The position numbers and the translations under genes were made by a program. 64,000 nucleotides of DNA from positions 35,459,182-35,523,181 of the forward strand of contig OX344749.2 of the NCBI GenBank assembly GCA_947034885.2, given 5' to 3'. Under the pieces are notes generated by a model. It had not been told where the DNA came from and did not search any database. It saw only the letters and a list, made by a program, of their open reading frames with translations. Shown here piece after piece: positions 60,796 through 64,000 of the stretch. The DNA is from Thuidium tamariscinum (lineage: Eukaryota; Streptophyta; Bryopsida; Hypnales; Thuidiaceae). The stretch's first letter is position 1; every line of letters begins with the position of its first letter.

Positions 60796-63700
60796 CTAAC
60801 CTGCAACTGGACTGGGCACAGCACCACCTGTGGCATTAATTACCAGGCGTTGCTTGCTAGAAGGACCCTCGCGCCGACTTTCCGTCTCCATGTTCCGAGG
60901 ACCCGAACGACCACCGAAACGACCGCGGCGACCGTGGTTGTAATCCCTGCCGCGGGACACCGCGGGACCGTCACCAGCTCCCTCCCAATTCCCGACCTCT
61001 CCTTTCGGACTCGGGACGGCCGCGGGGCCGGGCTGCTGAACCGCTCGGCTCGCCTGAGGACCCGCATGCTCCGCTGCCACAGGACGCTGCGACTCCGTCG
61101 CTGGCGGCTTGAACGACTCCGTCCGACCCAACTGAGGAGCCACCGCCGACTCTCTCTCCGACGGAGGCGCACGAGACCGATAGCCTTCGCCAACGCCCGC
61201 CTGTTGCCAATGGCCCTGACCTCGCTGCTGACCGGAAGACGGCCTCGACGCCTGATCCCTCTCGGGACGACCTCCTCGATGATTGGACACCTGCTCGCCG
61301 GCCTCCACAAAATGCTGACCGACACCCCGCGAAGGATGCTCCTGGAGCCCGTCCCGCTCTCGAGACGACGGATGGCTGGGCTCCTTGGGAACCGCTGCCG
61401 CATGGGACTTCTGCTGCGAGTGAGCAGTCGTGTAGCTTGGGTGGCTCGGTGCCTGCTCTTTGTCCGGGTTCTGACTCCTCGGATGATGCTGACCACCACC
61501 GTTACGATGCGGAGGCGCATGCTGCTGCTGCTGCTGATATCCCAGGTTCTCGACGGGACCTGCCCTGTCCGATGGAGCGTGGGAATGCCGAGAATGGGGG
61601 GCCGGACCTTGATCGTGCCTCTTCGGCTCTGAGCCGTGCGGACCTTGGACGCGGTAATCTTGGCCTCGCTGATCCTGCCCTCGGAAATCTTGACCCCGCA
61701 TATCCTGACCTCGGGGCTCTGGAACGCGATGATCTTGGCCACGTTGAGCAGCTGCAGACCCGGGCCGTGGGGGCTGATACAGCTTCTTATCCGCCGGGTG
61801 CTCCCTTTCGGACGCCGGCACGGAAACAGGAACCGCTCCTACAACTGCAGCAGCCGCAGCAGGTGCTGAGGGGACGACGGCGGCGGACGCTGGTGGCGTC
61901 GCAAGAAGATGATCCGATGCGGGCGGGTGGCGACGGGATGGACCGTGACCACCCACGGCTCGCTGCTCCGCTCGCGGACGAGGAGGGCCAGGGGGGCCAG
62001 AATCCGCAGGACCCGACCCAGAAACATTCACGGCAGCGGGGAAGTCCTTCGCGACCTCCGACGCACGCTCGCTCCCGGAACCCCTCTGACGCCAGGATCC
62101 ATGAGACTTCCCAACCTTCGTACCGGACTCCACGCCCCGAACGTCTAAATTCGCCTTCCCATCTGCAGACACAGACTGCTTGCTCTCCGCCGACACAGTC
62201 GCGCGTGCAGACTCCGACGGAACGACCCCCGGAGAACTCAGGCCTGCTGCCGCTTGGGAGTGCTGAGGACCGGCGCCGGCTGCCGCAGCATGATCCGAAC
62301 TTTCCTGGTATTTCATCAAAGGCTTCGGAGTGTACCGCTCCATCTCGGCCCGCTTCGCGCGCGCCTGCTGCTGGGCGGAGCTGCTCTCGTCCTTCGGAGG
62401 CGGATCGAGCGACGGCCCACGCTCCACCTTGTTCCCGGCACCCGCTCCCGCTCCGGGAGACCGCACCGGAGCCCACACCATGCTGTCACCCACGTGGGAC
62501 TTCTCCGCTGCGCGCTGCTCCAGGGATCCACGATCGCTTCGGCCGGGACCGCGACGAGCGCTGCGACTCTTGCGTTGCATCCTCTTGCCCGACGCATCCC
62601 CGTTCGTCGACACCGCAGAACCTTCGTCGCCGGTCAGAGCATCCCCGGACGCACCCACGTTCACGTCCTTCACCGACTCCACGTGGAACGAGGCGCTTCC
62701 CGAGTCGACGGCCGGATCGCCTCCCACGATGGGCTGGTACGACGGGATGTGCAGACCGGAAACGATGTCCCCGAACTGGATGCTCTCGGCCGTCATCGGC
62801 GCAGCCTCCGGACGGGGACGGTTCCGCACGTGGCGACTGCTCTTGTTCTTGCGAACGACGCCGGAACCCTCCGTCAAGCTCGGAACCGAATGCAGGGCGG
62901 GGGCCGAATTCGACTCCTGCGGCAACGGCTTGTCCATGCTCCAGCCCCCGTTCGCTTCCGCTTCCGAGGAAGGGGTGTCCGGGAATGCGACGGGCGGCGC
63001 GACGGCCACCGCACGGACGCCCTCCTCGCTCTTGGTCACCAGCTGCTTCTTCTCGGGCCTCCCCCTGTGACGAGACTCGCGCGGCAAACTCGACGGGGGG
63101 CCGTGCGCTTCGGGACCGGGCGCGGGCGTCGACAACAGAGGACCGGCCATCGCCAAAGGAGGGGGCAGCAGGGCGGAAACCGGAACGACACCGCCGCTCA
63201 CCTTGCCTTTCGCCGACTCCCCGACCACTGCCCTGCGAACGCTCGCCTTCCGGTCGCGCTCGCGCTTGCCATGCTCGTTGCGGACGACGCGCTTCGCGCT
63301 GACGCTGCCACTCGGAACAGACGCTTCGGCCTCCACCGCTGGGCTCTCCTCGGCTGCCTCCGCTTCTTCCACCTCCACGCTCGGCTTCCACGAATCCAAG
63401 GCCGCGTCCTCGACGCTTCCTGACGGAACAACGGTAGACCTGCGATCCAGCTCTTCCAGCTTCGCACGGGCCTTGGCCTTCTGATCCTTGATTCGTTCCT
63501 CCTCCTCTTTCTGCAACTGCCGGGCACGTTGAGCGGCAATCTCCTTCATCTTTAACCGCTGACAAACACCATACAAACGTTGTCAGAAATCACGTGGTGG
63601 GCAAGCCCCCTACGCCCGGGACATTCAAATCCACGGACCTCCCATTGTGAAAAGACTCGCGCACCATATCAACCACGCACTCCAAAACCCCAACACCGCC

Positions 63701-64000
63701 AAACAAACCATCACTCAAGTGCAAGTGGACACGCTTCACAGCACTCGAGCTATGCACAAGACCTAGGGAGGATACCGTACCTGCTCGTCGTAGTCATACG
63801 AACCAGGTTTAGGACCGCTCTCGGAGTCCGCACCGCTCTCCTCCGTCACGTCGGGGCCCGAGCTGGAAGAGCTCGCGCCCGCTTTCGCCACGGCTGCCGG
63901 CGCACCTCGAGGGCTGGCTTCCGCGATCGGAACTTTCGGCCTCCACTCCTTCTCCCCGTCATGCGAAGACGACTTCCCTTTCGCTTTCGGACCCTCCTTG
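60796..64000 (-). CDS. MOS1: MODIFIER OF SNC1 (MOS1)-like protein, 3' part, runs off the window
   Basis: Two exons are visible on the minus strand: 64000-63781 (open at the window edge) and 63558-60796, with GTACGG donor, TCAG acceptor and matching phase. The joined frame reads ...GSYDYDEQ, then RLKMKEIAAQRARQLQKEEE, a charged coiled coil also found in plant MOS1. Next come QFGDIVSGL, VWAPVRSP and RAKRAEMERYTPKPLMK, all recognisable MOS1 signature stretches. The C-terminal part is disordered, rich in Pro, Gln, His, Gly and Ser, with repeated RGQD units, and ends in an Arg/Gly-rich tail (RGRDYNHGRRGRFGGRSG). Arabidopsis MOS1, which carries an N-terminal BAT2 domain, modulates expression of the immune receptor gene SNC1 and of flowering and cell-cycle genes. 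The N-terminal BAT2 part would lie beyond 64,000. Confidence 0.82.

Noticed and set aside
61437..63302. Long plus-strand open frame of 621 codons opposite the MOS1-like gene
   Set aside because: It is an antisense shadow of GC-rich, low-complexity coding sequence; its peptide is Arg/Pro-rich noise.
1..64000. CRISPR arrays, bacterial operons, tRNA or rRNA genes
   Set aside because: The tandem arrays lack short unique spacers between conserved repeats, genes have plant introns, and no cloverleaf or rRNA sequence was recognised by eye. A tRNA scan could still find one I missed.

Overview
This window looks like nuclear DNA of a land plant. The recognisable genes are plant-type: an organellar single-stranded DNA-binding (OSB) protein with its plant PDF motif, an ABCG half-transporter close to ABCG7, the clamp-loader subunit RFC3 in nine exons, and a MODIFIER OF SNC1 (MOS1)-like protein. 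Introns are short with GT-AG borders. A TTTAGGG telo-box run lies just upstream of RFC3. The long AT-rich spacers full of small transposons, and genes that diverge from flowering-plant versions, suggest a non-seed plant (bryophyte, lycophyte or fern), but the species cannot be fixed from the sequence.

Layout. 1-8.0 kb: no recognised gene; three DNA-transposon-like elements, including a 2.7-kb element with Stowaway/mariner-type ends. 8.05-10.14 kb: OSB gene (minus). 10.3-22.2 kb: transposon cluster containing a complete 5.77-kb PIF/Harbinger element (11,740-17,505, TTA target duplication) with a dead transposase gene and a dead Myb/SANT-like gene. 23.25-24.35 kb: small gene joining an unknown N-terminal exon to the C-terminal half of an ULP2-type SUMO protease (minus). 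27.1-29.6 kb: two more TTAA-flanked MITEs and a near-perfect 194-bp CACTA-type hairpin. 30.0-31.6 kb: unusual gene (minus) with a cysteine-rich N-terminus and a probable 2-oxoglutarate/Fe(II) dioxygenase domain of TET/JBP-like layout. 33.4-34.4 kb: F-box gene (minus) with a tandem array behind it. 34.6-36.4 kb: inverted-repeat element holding two tandem arrays. 38.0-39.1 kb: broken copy of the splicing factor CROOKED NECK. 44.2-46.2 kb: intronless ABCG transporter (minus). 49.6 kb: relic of a dihydroflavonol-reductase-like dehydrogenase. 52.2-56.9 kb: RFC3 (plus). 60.8-64.0 kb: MOS1-like gene (minus), running off the window.

Two themes stand out. First, at least six copies of a ~720-bp TTAA-flanked MITE family with piggyBac-like ends are present, alongside two smaller TTAA-type families that resemble each other. 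Second, the dead coding sequences are interrupted almost only by stops that one C-to-T change on the coding strand can produce, most often TAG where CAG would fit. That is the mark expected from deamination of methylated cytosine. The genes do not form a pathway; the intact ones are unrelated housekeeping or regulatory genes separated by transposon-rich spacers.
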